Part shown: piece by piece, positions 45,325 through 53,945 of the stretch
Position numbering within the stretch: the stretch's first letter is position 1
Layout of the letters: every line of letters starts with the position of its first letter
The notes under the pieces: generated by a model
The model's input: only the letters and a program-made list of their open reading frames with translations
Database searches by the model: none
What the model was told of the DNA's origin: nothing
NCBI RefSeq assembly: GCF_010550605.1
Contig: NZ_JAAGNI010000295.1
Location: forward strand, 1-64,000
Reading direction: 5' to 3'
Length of the DNA: 64,000 bases
Source: Streptomyces sp. SID9727
GTDB lineage: Bacteria > Actinomycetota > Actinomycetes > Streptomycetales > Streptomycetaceae
Made by a program: the position numbers and the translations under genes

Positions 45325-45540
45325 ATGGCACAGAGTGCTGCCCCCGCAACCGGCGCATCCGCCATCACCCCCATCTCCCTGAAGGCCATCGCCCCTTGGG
45401 CGGTCTTCTTCGGCATCCTCATGCTGGTCCTGCTCTACTTCGTCGGCGCCGAACAGGGTGCCACGGCCCTCATCTCGGGCGAAGGCGTCCACGAGTGGGT
45501 GCACGACGGCCGTCACCTGCTCGGCTTCCCCTGCCACTGA
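45325..45540 (+). CDS. cbtB: Cobalt transporter subunit CbtB
   Basis: 71 residues. One membrane helix (about 24-42, WAVFFGILMLVLLYFVG) and a His-rich C terminus, HEWVHDGRHLLGFPCH, matching the CbtB metal-site motif. With CbtA it forms a predicted cobalt importer. The start follows an AGGAGG ribosome-binding site that is the target of the upstream cobalamin riboswitch. Confidence 0.95.
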   Translation: MAQSAAPATGASAITPISLKAIAPWAVFFGILMLVLLYFVGAEQGATALISGEGVHEWVHDGRHLLGFPCH

Positions 45541-45572
45541 CCGCCCTGCCGGCTGATCCAGGGGAATCCCAC

Positions 45573-46352
45573 ATGAACTCCATATCCGTCAGAGCCCTGT
45601 TGATCCGTGGCATGCTGGCCGGACTGGCCGCGGGCGCGCTCGCGCTGCTCGTCGCCTACTTCCTCGGCGAGTCCAGGGTCGACGCGGCCATCGCCCTCGA
45701 AGAGGCCGCGCACAGCGCCCACGGCCACCACCACGGCGCCGGCGAGGAACTCGTCAGCAGGAGCGTGCAGTCCACCGCCGGCCTGGCCACCGGTGTGCTC
45801 GTCTTCGGCGTCGCGGCCGGCGGCATCGCCGCGCTCGTCTTCTGCTACGCGCTGGGCCGGGCGGGCCGGTTCGGCCCCAGGGCCACGGCCGCGCTGATCT
45901 CGGGCGCCGCGCTGCTCAGTGTGTACGTCGTGCCGTTCCTGAAGTACCCGGCCAACCCGCCGGCCGTCGGCAACCCCGACACCATCGGCAGACGCACCGC
46001 GCTGTTCTTCCTGATGGTCGCCCTCAGCGTGCTGCTCGCGGTCGCCGCCGTCATCGTCGGCAGGCGGCTGGCACCCCGTCTGGGCAACTGGAACGCGACG
46101 GTCGCGGCGGCGGCCGGTTACGTCCTGCTGATCGCCCTCGCCTACGTGTTCCTGCCCTCGTTCAACGAGGTCGGCAAGGACTTCCCGGCCACGCTGCTGT
46201 GGCAGTTCCGGCTGGCCACGCTCGCGGTGCAGGCCACCCTGTGGACCGCGTTCGGACTGCTCTTCGGCCACCTCACCGAACGGCTGCTGGTCCCGAGGGG
46301 CGACGCGCTCGCGGACGGCCGGACGAACCGGACGGCCGCCGCCGTGAGCTGA
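45573..46352 (+). CDS. cbtA: Cobalt transporter subunit CbtA
   Basis: 259 residues with five membrane helices. Between helices 1 and 2 is the His cluster AAHSAHGHHHGAGEE, the predicted extracellular cobalt-capturing site. VVPFLKYPANPPAVG and LPSFNEVGKDFPATLLWQFR are family motifs. Second gene of the riboswitch-controlled unit, 32 bp after cbtB; a strong palindromic terminator follows. Confidence 0.94.
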   Translation: MNSISVRALLIRGMLAGLAAGALALLVAYFLGESRVDAAIALEEAAHSAHGHHHGAGEELVSRSVQSTAGLATGVLVFGVAAGGIAALVFCYALGRAGRFGPRATAALISGAALLSVYVVPFLKYPANPPAVGNPDTIGRRTALFFLMVALSVLLAVAAVIVGRRLAPRLGNWNATVAAAAGYVLLIALAYVFLPSFNEVGKDFPATLLWQFRLATLAVQATLWTAFGLLFGHLTERLLVPRGDALADGRTNRTAAAVS

Positions 46353-46373
46353 GGGCCGCCGTACGCGCGGCTA

Positions 46374-46415
46374 CGGGCGGGGCCCGCCGGGTGGCCACCC
46401 GGCGGGCCCCGCCCG
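46374..46415. terminator. Terminator: 42-bp perfect palindrome
   Basis: Each 21-base arm is the exact complement of the other with no spacer; sits between convergent cbtA and the GNAT gene. Confidence 0.8.
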
Positions 46416-46417
46416 CC

Positions 46418-46912
46418 CTACGCCGCCCACTCGGCCAGGTAGTACCTGAGCGAGGCGTCCTCGTCCACGAGGCGCATCCCGGCGGCCGTCATGACGCGCT
46501 GCGAGGGGATGTTGCCGGTGTCTGCGTCCCCGCGCACCCGGGAGACGCCCTGTTCGCGGGCGAACAGGAGCATTGCCCGCAGCGCCTCGGAGGCGTAACC
46601 CCGGCCGCGCGCCGACTCCACGAGCCCGTACCCGATCGTGACGCTGCCCCGATCGTCCGGCGCGCCGTGGAAGCCGATGCCGCCGATGACCACACCGTCG
46701 GCCCGGAGCCGTATCTCGTACGAGCAGAACGGGGTGGGGTCGCCGGTGTCCGCGCAGGTCGTGAGGAAGCGCGAGGCGGCACCCCGCTCGCCGGGGGAGG
46801 GGTAGCCGGGAGCCCAGCGCGCCCCGGCCGGCGGTGAACCCGCGGCGACGTGCTCGGCGTCGGCGGGGCTGATGGGGTGCAGGAGCAGGCGCGGCGTCTC
46901 AAGGTCGTTCAT
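46418..46912 (-). CDS. GNAT-family N-acetyltransferase (RimJ/RimL-like)
   Basis: 164 residues. ETPRLLLHPISPADA at the N terminus is the RimJ/L-type opening. VTIGYGLVESARGRGYASEAL holds the acetyl-CoA pyrophosphate loop (ARGRGYASEAL), and DTGNIPSQRVMTAAGMRLV is the C-terminal motif. Substrate not predictable. The ATG at 46912 was chosen; a GTG at 46930 adds six residues. Confidence 0.9.
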   Translation of the reverse strand: MNDLETPRLLLHPISPADAEHVAAGSPPAGARWAPGYPSPGERGAASRFLTTCADTGDPTPFCSYEIRLRADGVVIGGIGFHGAPDDRGSVTIGYGLVESARGRGYASEALRAMLLFAREQGVSRVRGDADTGNIPSQRVMTAAGMRLVDEDASLRYYLAEWAA

Positions 46913-46941
46913 GGTCCTGTGGAGTACCACGCGGCTGCCGT

Positions 46942-46973
46942 TCCCGGCACCCGGTTTACGCCGGGTGCCGGGA
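46942..46973 (-). terminator. Terminator hairpin after the TPR gene
   Basis: A 13-bp perfect stem (46942-46954 with 46961-46973) with a 6-base loop, immediately after the TPR gene end at 46979. Confidence 0.75.
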
Positions 46974-46978
46974 CGCGC

Positions 46979-47326
46979 TCACGCCGGACCGAGGTCGCCG
47001 GAGAGGGCGGCGGCCAGCCGCAGCTGGGTGTCCGCCTCGGCCTGCCGCCCCTGGCGCTCCAGGGTCCGGCCCAGCATCAGGCGGGCGTAGTGCTCCACCG
47101 GGTCGCGCTCCAGAACCGCCCGCAGCTCCGTCTCGGCCCGTCCGAGGCTCGCCGAGTGGTAGTAGGCGCGGGCCAGCAGCAGCCGGGGCGCGACCTGCTC
47201 CGGGACCTCCGCGACGAGGCCGCCCAGGATGCGTGCCGCGGTCCCGTACTCCTTCGCGTCGAAGAAGAACCCCGCGCGCTCCCAGCGCTCGGCGGCGGTA
47301 CCGAACTCGTAGTAGCTGTCGCTCAT
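46979..47326 (-). CDS. Tetratricopeptide-repeat protein
   Basis: 115 residues, about three TPR-like helical pairs (WERAGFFFDAKEYGTAARIL, APRLLLARAYYHSASLGRAETEL, HYARLMLGRTLERQGRQAEAD). The start at 47326 follows GAGGAGA. Small adaptor-like protein; partner not evident. The repeat consensus is the only basis for the call. Confidence 0.85.
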   Translation of the reverse strand: MSDSYYEFGTAAERWERAGFFFDAKEYGTAARILGGLVAEVPEQVAPRLLLARAYYHSASLGRAETELRAVLERDPVEHYARLMLGRTLERQGRQAEADTQLRLAAALSGDLGPA

Positions 47327-47434
47327 GTCGTCTCCTCGGTCGGGCGGGTGTCCGATCCGCACAACACCCAGAGGTGGTTTAACATTCCACTAATCGTTCG
47401 GCGTGGGTGCCACCCGCCCCCGCCCGCATCGGAA

Positions 47435-47447
47435 TAGGTTGAGCGTC
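47435..47447 (+). promoter_or_regulatory. -10 box for the pirin gene, leaderless layout
   Basis: TAGGTT (47435-47440) with 7 bp before the ATG at 47448, and no ribosome-binding site. Confidence 0.45.
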
Positions 47448-48413
47448 ATGAGCAATCTCGATCGCCAGGCCGTCCCCACCGTCTGCGGGGGCCGGGGTTT
47501 CGTCGTCGCGGAGCCCGTACGTGAACTGCTGGCCCCGCGCACGGTACGGCTCGGCGAGTCCACCGAGGTCCGCAGGCTGCTGCCCAACCTGGGGCGCCGG
47601 ATGGTCGGTGCCTGGGCCTTCGTGGACCACTACGGCCCCGACGACATCGCCGACGAACCCGGGATGCAGGTGCCCCCGCACCCTCATATGGGCCTCCAGA
47701 CCGTCAGCTGGCTGCACGAGGGCGAGGTCCTGCACCGCGACAGCCTCGGCAGCCTCCGGACGATCCGCCCGCGCGAACTCGGCCTCATGACCTCCGGCCG
47801 CGCGATCAGCCACTCCGAGGAGAGCCCCGAGCAGCACGCCGCCCTGCTCCACGGCGCCCAGCTCTGGGTGGCGCTCCCGGACGCGCACCGCTTCACCGAA
47901 CCCCACTTCCAGCACCACAGCGAGCTGCCCGCGGTCACGGCACCCGGCCTCACGGCCACGGTGATCCTGGGCGACCTCGACGGCGCCACCTCGCCCGGCA
48001 CCGCGTACACCCCGATCGTGGGCGCCGACCTCTCCCTGACCCGAGGCGCGCGGGCCCGGCTCCCCCTGGACCCCGACTTCGAGTACGCCGTGCTCTCGAT
48101 GTCCGGCGAGGCCGAGGTCGACGGCGTCCCGGTCCTCCCCGGCTCCATGCTCTACCTCGGCTGCGGCCGCACCGAACTCCCGCTCCGCGCGGAGTCCGAC
48201 GCGGGCCTCATGCTCCTGGGCGGCGAGCCGTTCGAGGAGGAGCTGATCATGTGGTGGAACTTCGTGGGCAGGACCCAGGACGAGATCGCGCGGGCCCGCG
48301 AGGACTGGATGGGCGGCGACCGGTTCGGCACCGTACACGGCTACGACGGCCCCCCGATCCCGGCCCCGGTGCTGCCGGACGTGGCGCTGAAGCCGCGGGG
48401 GCGGGTGCGCTGA
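47448..48413 (+). CDS. Pirin-family protein
   Basis: 321 residues. Double cupin: the N-terminal domain has VGAWAFVDHYGPDD, VPPHPHMGLQTVSWLHEGEVLHRDSLG (metal His set) and LGLMTSGRAISHSEES, followed by the C-terminal cupin with GDLDGATSPGTAYTPIVG. Pirins can be quercetinase-like dioxygenases or regulators (for example of pyruvate dehydrogenase or SDH in actinobacteria); the exact role here is not known. Promoter layout suggests a leaderless mRNA starting at the ATG. Confidence 0.9.
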   Translation: MSNLDRQAVPTVCGGRGFVVAEPVRELLAPRTVRLGESTEVRRLLPNLGRRMVGAWAFVDHYGPDDIADEPGMQVPPHPHMGLQTVSWLHEGEVLHRDSLGSLRTIRPRELGLMTSGRAISHSEESPEQHAALLHGAQLWVALPDAHRFTEPHFQHHSELPAVTAPGLTATVILGDLDGATSPGTAYTPIVGADLSLTRGARARLPLDPDFEYAVLSMSGEAEVDGVPVLPGSMLYLGCGRTELPLRAESDAGLMLLGGEPFEEELIMWWNFVGRTQDEIARAREDWMGGDRFGTVHGYDGPPIPAPVLPDVALKPRGRVR

Positions 48414-48536
48414 TCTGCGGATCTCCGCTCGCGCGGAGGCGGAGAGCACGTGCGAAGAAGCGGCGGCCCGCCCGCGCCCGGATGATGGACGCGGTTCGCC
48501 CGCTGCGTTCCCCGGCGCCTCGAAAGGAAGGGCCAC

Positions 48537-49319
48537 GTGACCGCGATGCAGGACGTGTACGCCGATCTGGCTGCGGAGGGCACCGAACTCGGTGATCTCG
48601 TGTCAGGACTGACTCCCGGGGAATGGGCGGCGAAGACCCCCGCCGCCTCCTGGACGGTCCGCCACCAGGTGGCTCACCTGGCGTACGTAGCCCGTCTGGT
48701 CCGGCTCGCGGTGAGCGACGAGGGTGCCTTCGCTGCCGAGACCGCGCAGGTCCGGGAGGACTTCCAGTCCGGGATGGACGCCGGGCTCGCCAAGTACGTC
48801 GCGGAGCCGGCCCCCCGTCTGCTGCGTCGCTGGACCGAGGAACGGGTTGCCGCCGAGAAGGGGCTGTCCGCACTGGAGCGCCGTGACCTGGTGCCGTGGC
48901 CCGCCGGGCCGCTGCCGGCCAGTGTGCTCGCCGCGGTCGCGCTGACGGAGCTGTTCGCGCACGGCCAGGACATCCGCGACGCCCTCGGGCGTCCGCGCGT
49001 GCTCACCGACCGGATCGGCCACATCGTCTTCCTCGGGACCCGCACCCGGGACCTGGCCTACCGGGCCCGGGGTCTGCGGCCTCCGGCCGAACCGTTCCGT
49101 TTCGAGCTGACGGCCCCGTCCGGGGAGCTGTGGGCCTTCGGGCCGCCGGAGGCCGGGCAGCGGATCGCCGGCCCGGCCCAGGACTTCTGCCTGCTCGTCA
49201 CCCGGCGCAGACACCGTGACGACCTCGCGCTGACGGCGGTCGGGGCGGAGGCCGGCCACTGGCTGGACATCGCACAGTCCTACGTCGGACCGCCCGGCAC
49301 GGGCCGGGCACCACAGTGA
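48537..49319 (+). CDS. TIGR03084-type mycothiol-dependent maleylpyruvate isomerase-like protein
   Basis: 260 residues from GTG 48537 (AAAGGAAG upstream). N-terminal DinB/MDMPI domain: VTAMQDVYADLAAEGTEL, ASWTVRHQVAHLAYVARL with the first metal His, and LFAHGQDIRDALG with the others. The C-terminal wHTH/SCP2-like domain starts near PFRFELTAPSG. Such proteins are metal-binding and often use mycothiol for isomerisation or detoxification. Located upstream of an ABC1 kinase; no operon evident. Confidence 0.85.
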   Translation: MTAMQDVYADLAAEGTELGDLVSGLTPGEWAAKTPAASWTVRHQVAHLAYVARLVRLAVSDEGAFAAETAQVREDFQSGMDAGLAKYVAEPAPRLLRRWTEERVAAEKGLSALERRDLVPWPAGPLPASVLAAVALTELFAHGQDIRDALGRPRVLTDRIGHIVFLGTRTRDLAYRARGLRPPAEPFRFELTAPSGELWAFGPPEAGQRIAGPAQDFCLLVTRRRHRDDLALTAVGAEAGHWLDIAQSYVGPPGTGRAPQ

Positions 49320-49411
49320 GCAATATGGCGTATAGATCACCGGTCCGGGGGCTGCTTTCCTAGCTGGCGGGCCTTCTTCGGTCCGCCCGACACGAGGGAT
49401 CTGGGGTTGCC

Positions 49412-50722
49412 GTGCGAGAACAACGGACCACCTGGTGGCTGCTGCCGAAGCGGGCCTGTGCCACCGCCCTGATCGTCACCGGACATCTGATCGCCGCACT
49501 GCCGCACACGATGACCCGCGGCGGCCGGGCCAGGCTGGCGCACCGCGCTCCCCGGCTGCTGACCGCGCTGGGGCCGTTCTTCGTCAAGGCCGGGCAACTG
49601 CTCAGCACGCGCCGTGACCTGGTCCCCGAACGCTGGTGCGAGGCGTTGGGCGAACTCGCCGACGAGGTGCGGCAGCCGAGACGGGCGGCGGTGGCACGCA
49701 CCCTCGCCGAGGCCGGATTCTCCGACGCCTTCGCCGAGTTCGACTGGGAGCCGGTGGCCTGCGGCAGTATCGCCAGTGTGCACCGCGCACGGCTCGCCGA
49801 CGGCACCGAGGTCGCCGTCAAGGTGCAACGGCACGGCATCCGCCCGGTGCTGGAGGCCGATCTGCGGCTGGCCCTGCTCGGCGCGCGGGCCGGCCGGCTG
49901 CTGCCGAGCATGCGGGACCTGCCCGCCGAGGAGATGATCGGACAGCTCGGCGGCGCCGTCCTGCGCCAGCTCGACTTCACCGCCGAACACGATGCCCTGC
50001 TCGCGCTGCGCGGGAACCTCTCCGGCCACACCGAACTGCGCATCCCCGCACCCGTCGAGGGACTGTGCGGACCGACGGTGCTCACCATGGAGTTCGTCCC
50101 GGACATCGGCCGGTTCAGGCCCCACGGCATGTCGATGGCCCGCCGCCAGGAGGTGGTCCGAGACGTCCTCCGGGCGGTCTACCGGATGCTCTTCGTGGAC
50201 GGCGTGGTGCACTGCGACCTGCATCCGGGCAACCTCTGCCTGGACGGTGAGGGACGGGTCGTGGTGCTGGACGCCGGCTTCGTGGTGCGGCTGCCCGACG
50301 CGGTGCGGCGCTCCTTCGCCGGCTTCTTCCTCAACATGGCCCAGGGCAACGGCCCGAAGTGTGCGGACATCGTGCTCGACAGCGCCGCGCGGCTCCCCGC
50401 GGACTTGGACCGGGAGGGCTTCCGCGGCGCGGTGACGGAGCTGGTGGACGAGGTGGCCGGGGCGCTGTCGAAGGACTTCGACCTCGGGGCGTTCGCGCCG
50501 CGGCTGTTCAAGCTCCAGAAGGATCACGGCGTCTTCGCCGCGGCCGAGTTCGCCTTTCCGCTGCTGTCGCTGCTGGTGCTGGAAGGAATGATCAAGGAGT
50601 TCGACTCCGAGGTCGACTTCCAGGCCGAGGCGGTTCCCGTACTCATGGCCTCCTTCGCCAAGGACGTCCAAGTGGACTCCGCGCGCCGCGAGAACGGCCC
50701 GTCCGGCGGGTGGGCCGCCTGA
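49412..50722 (+). CDS. ABC1/AarF (UbiB-like) atypical kinase
   Basis: 436 residues. ABC1 motifs: GPFFVKAGQLLSTRRDLVP (KxGQ), CGSIASVHRARLADGTEVAVKVQR (VAIK-like Lys), TMEFVPDIG, VVHCDLHPGNLCL and VVVLDAGFVVRL. A pair of C-terminal hydrophobic helices may anchor it at the membrane. Family members support isoprenoid quinone synthesis or lipid handling; in Streptomyces they are often near secondary metabolite genes. Starts at GTG 49412. The following 200 bp has no supported gene before the SDR at 50925. Confidence 0.88.
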   Translation: MREQRTTWWLLPKRACATALIVTGHLIAALPHTMTRGGRARLAHRAPRLLTALGPFFVKAGQLLSTRRDLVPERWCEALGELADEVRQPRRAAVARTLAEAGFSDAFAEFDWEPVACGSIASVHRARLADGTEVAVKVQRHGIRPVLEADLRLALLGARAGRLLPSMRDLPAEEMIGQLGGAVLRQLDFTAEHDALLALRGNLSGHTELRIPAPVEGLCGPTVLTMEFVPDIGRFRPHGMSMARRQEVVRDVLRAVYRMLFVDGVVHCDLHPGNLCLDGEGRVVVLDAGFVVRLPDAVRRSFAGFFLNMAQGNGPKCADIVLDSAARLPADLDREGFRGAVTELVDEVAGALSKDFDLGAFAPRLFKLQKDHGVFAAAEFAFPLLSLLVLEGMIKEFDSEVDFQAEAVPVLMASFAKDVQVDSARRENGPSGGWAA

Positions 50723-50924
50723 GAACCGTGCCGGCCCCGCCGCACCCCGCACGGTCAGCGGTCGCCCGTACGCGCCCTCGTGCGGCCCGGGCCGGACGGC
50801 ACGAGCCGCCGCCTGGCGGACATCACCCGACAGCTCCTGCCGGACCGGCTGCGCGCGCCCGCGGACCGGCCGCGCCGGCGGGCGAAACGGCAGGACGAGC
50901 AGGGGACGGAAAAGGAGGAACGAC
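50723..50924. other. Intergenic region with no supported gene
   Basis: 202 bp between the ABC1 kinase and the SDR gene. A short rightward frame beginning with GTG 50780 runs into the SDR gene in another frame and shows no family match. AAGGAGGAACG upstream of 50925 is the ribosome-binding site of the SDR. Confidence 0.45.
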
Positions 50925-51959
50925 ATGTTGGTCTGTGTGACAGGAGGCACCGGCTTCCTCGGCTCGCACACGGTCGCCGCCCTCGTGGCCGGTGGGGCAC
51001 GGATCCGGCTGCTGGTGCGCGACCCGTCACGGCTGGCGCCCGCGCTCGGCCCGCTCGGAGTCGACCCGGACACGGTGGAGACCGTCACCGGCGACGTCGC
51101 CGACGGGGCGGCGGTGGCCCGCGCGGTACGCGGCGCCGACGCCGTGATCCACCTGGGATCGGTCTATTCCTTCGACCGCCGGCGCCGTGACGACATCACC
51201 CGCACCAATGTGGCGGGCACCGAAGCGGTCCTGAAGGCGGCGGTCCGGGCGGGGACCGGCGCGGTGCTGTACGTCTCGACCGTTGGCGCGCTGATTCCCA
51301 CCACCGAATCCGAGCTGCGCGCCGAAAGCCCGGTGGGGGACCCCGACGAGCCCTACCTGGCAAGCAAGGCGGCCTGCGAGACGCTCGCCCGGCGGCACCA
51401 GGACGACGGGGCGCCGGTCCACATCGTCTACCCCCCGGCCCTGCTGGGCCCGGACGACCCGAGGCTCGGTGACCAGACCGGCCGGCTGCGCGACGCGCTG
51501 CGCGGCCTGATGCCGCTGTGGCCCACCGGCGGTTTCCCGCTGGGCGACGTGCGTGACACCGCCGCGGTACTCGGGGGACTGGCCCTCGGCCCGCCGCCGG
51601 ACAAGCCGGTACGGATCTTCGGGCCCAACCGGTACGTGACGACGGCCGACTACCTGACGGAGCTCCGCGCGGCCACCGGCCGCAGGCTCACGACGCTGCG
51701 GCTGCCGGTGCGGGCCATGCTTCCCGCCGCCCGGGCCGCCGATCAGGTCCAGCGGTGGTGGCCGTGGCACATACCCGCCGAGTTCGGCGCCGCCTACACC
51801 TGCGGGCACGCGGTGCCGGTGGCCCGAGCCGCAACGGCCGACGTCCTCACGGCGCGGCCGGTCGCGACGACGATGGCCGACACCGTTCACTGGCTCCACC
51901 GGGCCGGTCTGCTGACGCGGCGCCAGGCCGGTACCGCGGGCGAGCGGAGCGGGTCATGA
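50925..51959 (+). CDS. NAD-dependent epimerase/dehydratase-type extended SDR
   Basis: 344 residues. TGGTGFLGSHTVAALV (NAD loop, residues 6-21), GADAVIHLGSVYSFDRR, LYVSTVGAL and the YLASKA active-site YxxxK. It resembles the dihydroflavonol-reductase-like/3beta-HSD SDR group; substrate not predictable. Starts at ATG after AAGGAGG and overlaps the next gene by ATGA. Confidence 0.85.
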   Translation: MLVCVTGGTGFLGSHTVAALVAGGARIRLLVRDPSRLAPALGPLGVDPDTVETVTGDVADGAAVARAVRGADAVIHLGSVYSFDRRRRDDITRTNVAGTEAVLKAAVRAGTGAVLYVSTVGALIPTTESELRAESPVGDPDEPYLASKAACETLARRHQDDGAPVHIVYPPALLGPDDPRLGDQTGRLRDALRGLMPLWPTGGFPLGDVRDTAAVLGGLALGPPPDKPVRIFGPNRYVTTADYLTELRAATGRRLTTLRLPVRAMLPAARAADQVQRWWPWHIPAEFGAAYTCGHAVPVARAATADVLTARPVATTMADTVHWLHRAGLLTRRQAGTAGERSGS

Positions 51960-52657
51960 CGGCGGCGGGGACCGGGCACGATCCGGCCGAGCAGTACCGC
52001 GCCTACCGTCGGACCAGGAGGAACATCACCGGTCTGGTCACCCGGACGCCGGACACGGCCGCCGCCGGCGTACCCGCCTGCCCCGACTGGACCGTGCGCG
52101 ACCTGATCGGGCACCTGGTCCACATATGCGAGTCGTTCGTCGCCCTGGAGGAGAACCAGATAGGTCTGCGCCCGTCGGAGGGCGCTGACCTGCCCGTTCT
52201 GCTGGACCGGTGGGACGTCCTGGACGGCGAGTTGCGCGAGGCACTGGACCGCACCCCCGAGCTGCGGCGGCGCATCCTGCTGCTCGACGTGTTCTCGCAC
52301 GAGATGGACCTGCGCGTCGGTCTGGGCGAGACGGTCGCGCCGTCCGGCCATCCGGCGTTCCCCGGCGCGCTGGATCTGGCCACCATGGGCTTCGGCCTCG
52401 CGTTGCACGGAGGGAATCTGCCGGCGCTGCGGATCGACACCCCGGAGCGGAGCTGGGTGGTGGGAGAGGGAGAGCCCGTCGCCACGGTCCACGGCCCGGC
52501 CTTCGACGTGTTCCGGTCGCTGACCGGCCGCCGCACGCGGCACCAGATCGAGGACCTGCGCTGGTCCGGGGACCCGTCGGCGACCTGGATGCCGGCCTTC
52601 GTCTGGGGGCCGTTCGCGCCGCCCGCGAACGAGGTGGAGCCGGTCCACGGGTTCTGA
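51956..52657 (+). CDS. Maleylpyruvate isomerase-family (DinB-like) mycothiol-dependent protein
   Basis: 233 residues. ACPDWTVRDLIGHLVHICESF and DVFSHEMDLRVGLGE hold the metal-binding His/Glu set of MDMPI N-terminal domains; the C-terminal part begins LRIDTPERSWVVGEGEP. Coupled to the SDR gene upstream (ATGA at 51956). A second protein of the same superfamily is encoded at 48537-49319. A 28-bp-stem terminator follows. Likely a mycothiol-dependent enzyme acting on the SDR product or in detoxification (inference). Confidence 0.85.
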   Translation: MTAAGTGHDPAEQYRAYRRTRRNITGLVTRTPDTAAAGVPACPDWTVRDLIGHLVHICESFVALEENQIGLRPSEGADLPVLLDRWDVLDGELREALDRTPELRRRILLLDVFSHEMDLRVGLGETVAPSGHPAFPGALDLATMGFGLALHGGNLPALRIDTPERSWVVGEGEPVATVHGPAFDVFRSLTGRRTRHQIEDLRWSGDPSATWMPAFVWGPFAPPANEVEPVHGF

Positions 52658-52700
52658 TCCACCGGGCCGCGAGGGCCACGGCAGGACCGCACCGGACGGG

Positions 52701-52760
52701 GCCGGCGTACGGACGGGGCCGCACCGCTCTTCAGCGGTGCGGCCCCGTCCGTACGCCGGC
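52701..52760. terminator. Strong bidirectional terminator (28-bp stem)
   Basis: Perfect complementary arms 52701-52728 and 52733-52760 around CTTC. Separates the convergent MDMPI-like and AraC genes. Confidence 0.85.
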
Positions 52761-52786
52761 CTGTGCGTCCCCTTCGCGCCTACGGG

Positions 52787-53584
52787 TCAGGTGCCGGTGA
52801 TGGCGGGCAGTGCGAAGGGAGCGCCGCCCGCCTTCGGCAGGCCCGAGAAGTCCAGCTCCGGCAGCGCCAGCAGGATCGGCAGGTCGAGGGGGGTCAGCGG
52901 ACGCCCGATCAGGTCGACCCGGGTGTCCTGGTCCCGCCGCACGTTCAGCAACTGGCTCGAAGCCACCAGCAGCGGGCGCCGCTGACCGAGCGGCGAGGGC
53001 GGGTCGTCCATGGCGAGTACGGCCGCCCGGATGTACCAGGCGCCGTCCGGCAGGCGCAGCGAGAACGAGCCGGGCCCGTCCAGGATCGCGCAGGCGGTCG
53101 GACGGCCCTGCACGATGGACTCGCGGAACGCACCGACGTAGATCCGTACCGGCTGTGCGGTGCCCGGGAGACGAATCGTTCCTTCGAGGTCACTGGTGGG
53201 CCGGGCACCGTCGAGGAGCTGCTGCGGCCCCGCAGTGGACCCGCCGCTCGGCGCGAGCAGCCCGGCGCGGGCCAGCGCCCGGTAGCGGGCCGGGGAGTGG
53301 CTCACGCTGCGGGTGAAACGACTGGTGAAGGTGCCGAGACTGTTGTAGCCGACCCGGTAGGAGATCTCGGTGACGCTGAGATTGGTCTCCAACAGCAGGC
53401 TCTTCGCCTGGTGCAGCCGGACCACGGAAAGGAATCGGCCCGGAGAGGTCCCGGTGAGATTGCGGAAAACCCGGGAGAAGTAGAACTTGCTGAGAATCGC
53501 GGTATTGGCGATCTCGTCGAGCGAGAGTGGTTCCTCGTATCGGTCCCACATCGTCGCTATCGCGCGCTCAACGGCGACCTGCAT
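52787..53584 (-). CDS. AraC-family transcriptional regulator
   Basis: 265 residues from ATG 53584. The helix-turn-helix pair is at the N terminus (about 1-105) rather than the C terminus: SLDEIANTAILSKFYFSRVFRNLTGTSPGRFLSVVRLHQAKSLL and VTEISYRVGYNSLGTFTSRFTRSVSHSPARYR. A beta-rich C-terminal domain (about 130-265) probably binds effector. It is downstream of and co-directional with the AhpD-like, SDR, CMD and GMC genes. Imperfect direct repeats upstream (53598-53626 and 53711-53739) are candidate operators, so it may be self-regulated. It could be the cluster-situated regulator on the left side of the enediyne locus (inference). Confidence 0.9.
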   Translation of the reverse strand: MQVAVERAIATMWDRYEEPLSLDEIANTAILSKFYFSRVFRNLTGTSPGRFLSVVRLHQAKSLLLETNLSVTEISYRVGYNSLGTFTSRFTRSVSHSPARYRALARAGLLAPSGGSTAGPQQLLDGARPTSDLEGTIRLPGTAQPVRIYVGAFRESIVQGRPTACAILDGPGSFSLRLPDGAWYIRAAVLAMDDPPSPLGQRRPLLVASSQLLNVRRDQDTRVDLIGRPLTPLDLPILLALPELDFSGLPKAGGAPFALPAITGT

Positions 53585-53597
53585 GGCAGTGCTCCAA

Positions 53598-53626
53598 GCT
53601 TGTCGATGAATCGAATGCGTCCTGAC
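53598..53626 (-). repeat. Direct repeat copy 1 upstream of AraC gene
   Basis: 29 bases with 25 identical to 53711-53739; the shared core includes CGATGAA and TGCGTCCTGAC. 14 bp upstream of the AraC start. Confidence 0.6.
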
Positions 53627-53710
53627 GGAAATGGCCGAGCAACATCTCAGAACTGACGCTCTGTCGGTGCGATAATGTGTACCGCAAAGATGTGCACGGT
53701 ATTTCTCCGA

Positions 53711-53739
53711 GCGTGCCGATGAAGCGAGTGCGTCCTGAC
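53711..53739 (-). repeat. Direct repeat copy 2 upstream of AraC gene
   Basis: Second copy, 113 bp from the first (25/29 identity). Confidence 0.6.
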
Positions 53740-53945
53740 CGGACGCGCAGGGCAGCGCCTGACGGCCGCAGGGCGGCGGGGAAAAAAGGATCCCGCCTTT
53801 CGGGCACGGCACGAAGGTGTTGGATTCCGCTGCGGTGCGTCGGGAATCAACACCTGGAGAACTCAGGGCGCACGGACCTTGTATCGGAACACCACCGCGA
53901 GGCGGTGGGCGGAGCAACTGCTGACGACCCCGAGGGGGGAGCTGT

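Larger units (their letters stand above)
53585..53945. other. Regulatory intergenic region upstream of the AraC gene
   Basis: 361 bp with no supported gene. Two copies of a 29-base direct repeat are listed separately. Short open frames here lack usual codon bias. Confidence 0.5.

Noticed and set aside
50780..51190. GTG-started frame between ABC1 kinase and SDR
   Set aside because: It runs into the SDR gene in another frame and shows no family match; the strong AAGGAGG site belongs to the SDR start.
52787..53917. Longer AraC reading frame starting at 53917
   Set aside because: The extra N terminus is low-complexity and overlaps the repeat-bearing regulatory region; the domain begins at the ATG at 53584.
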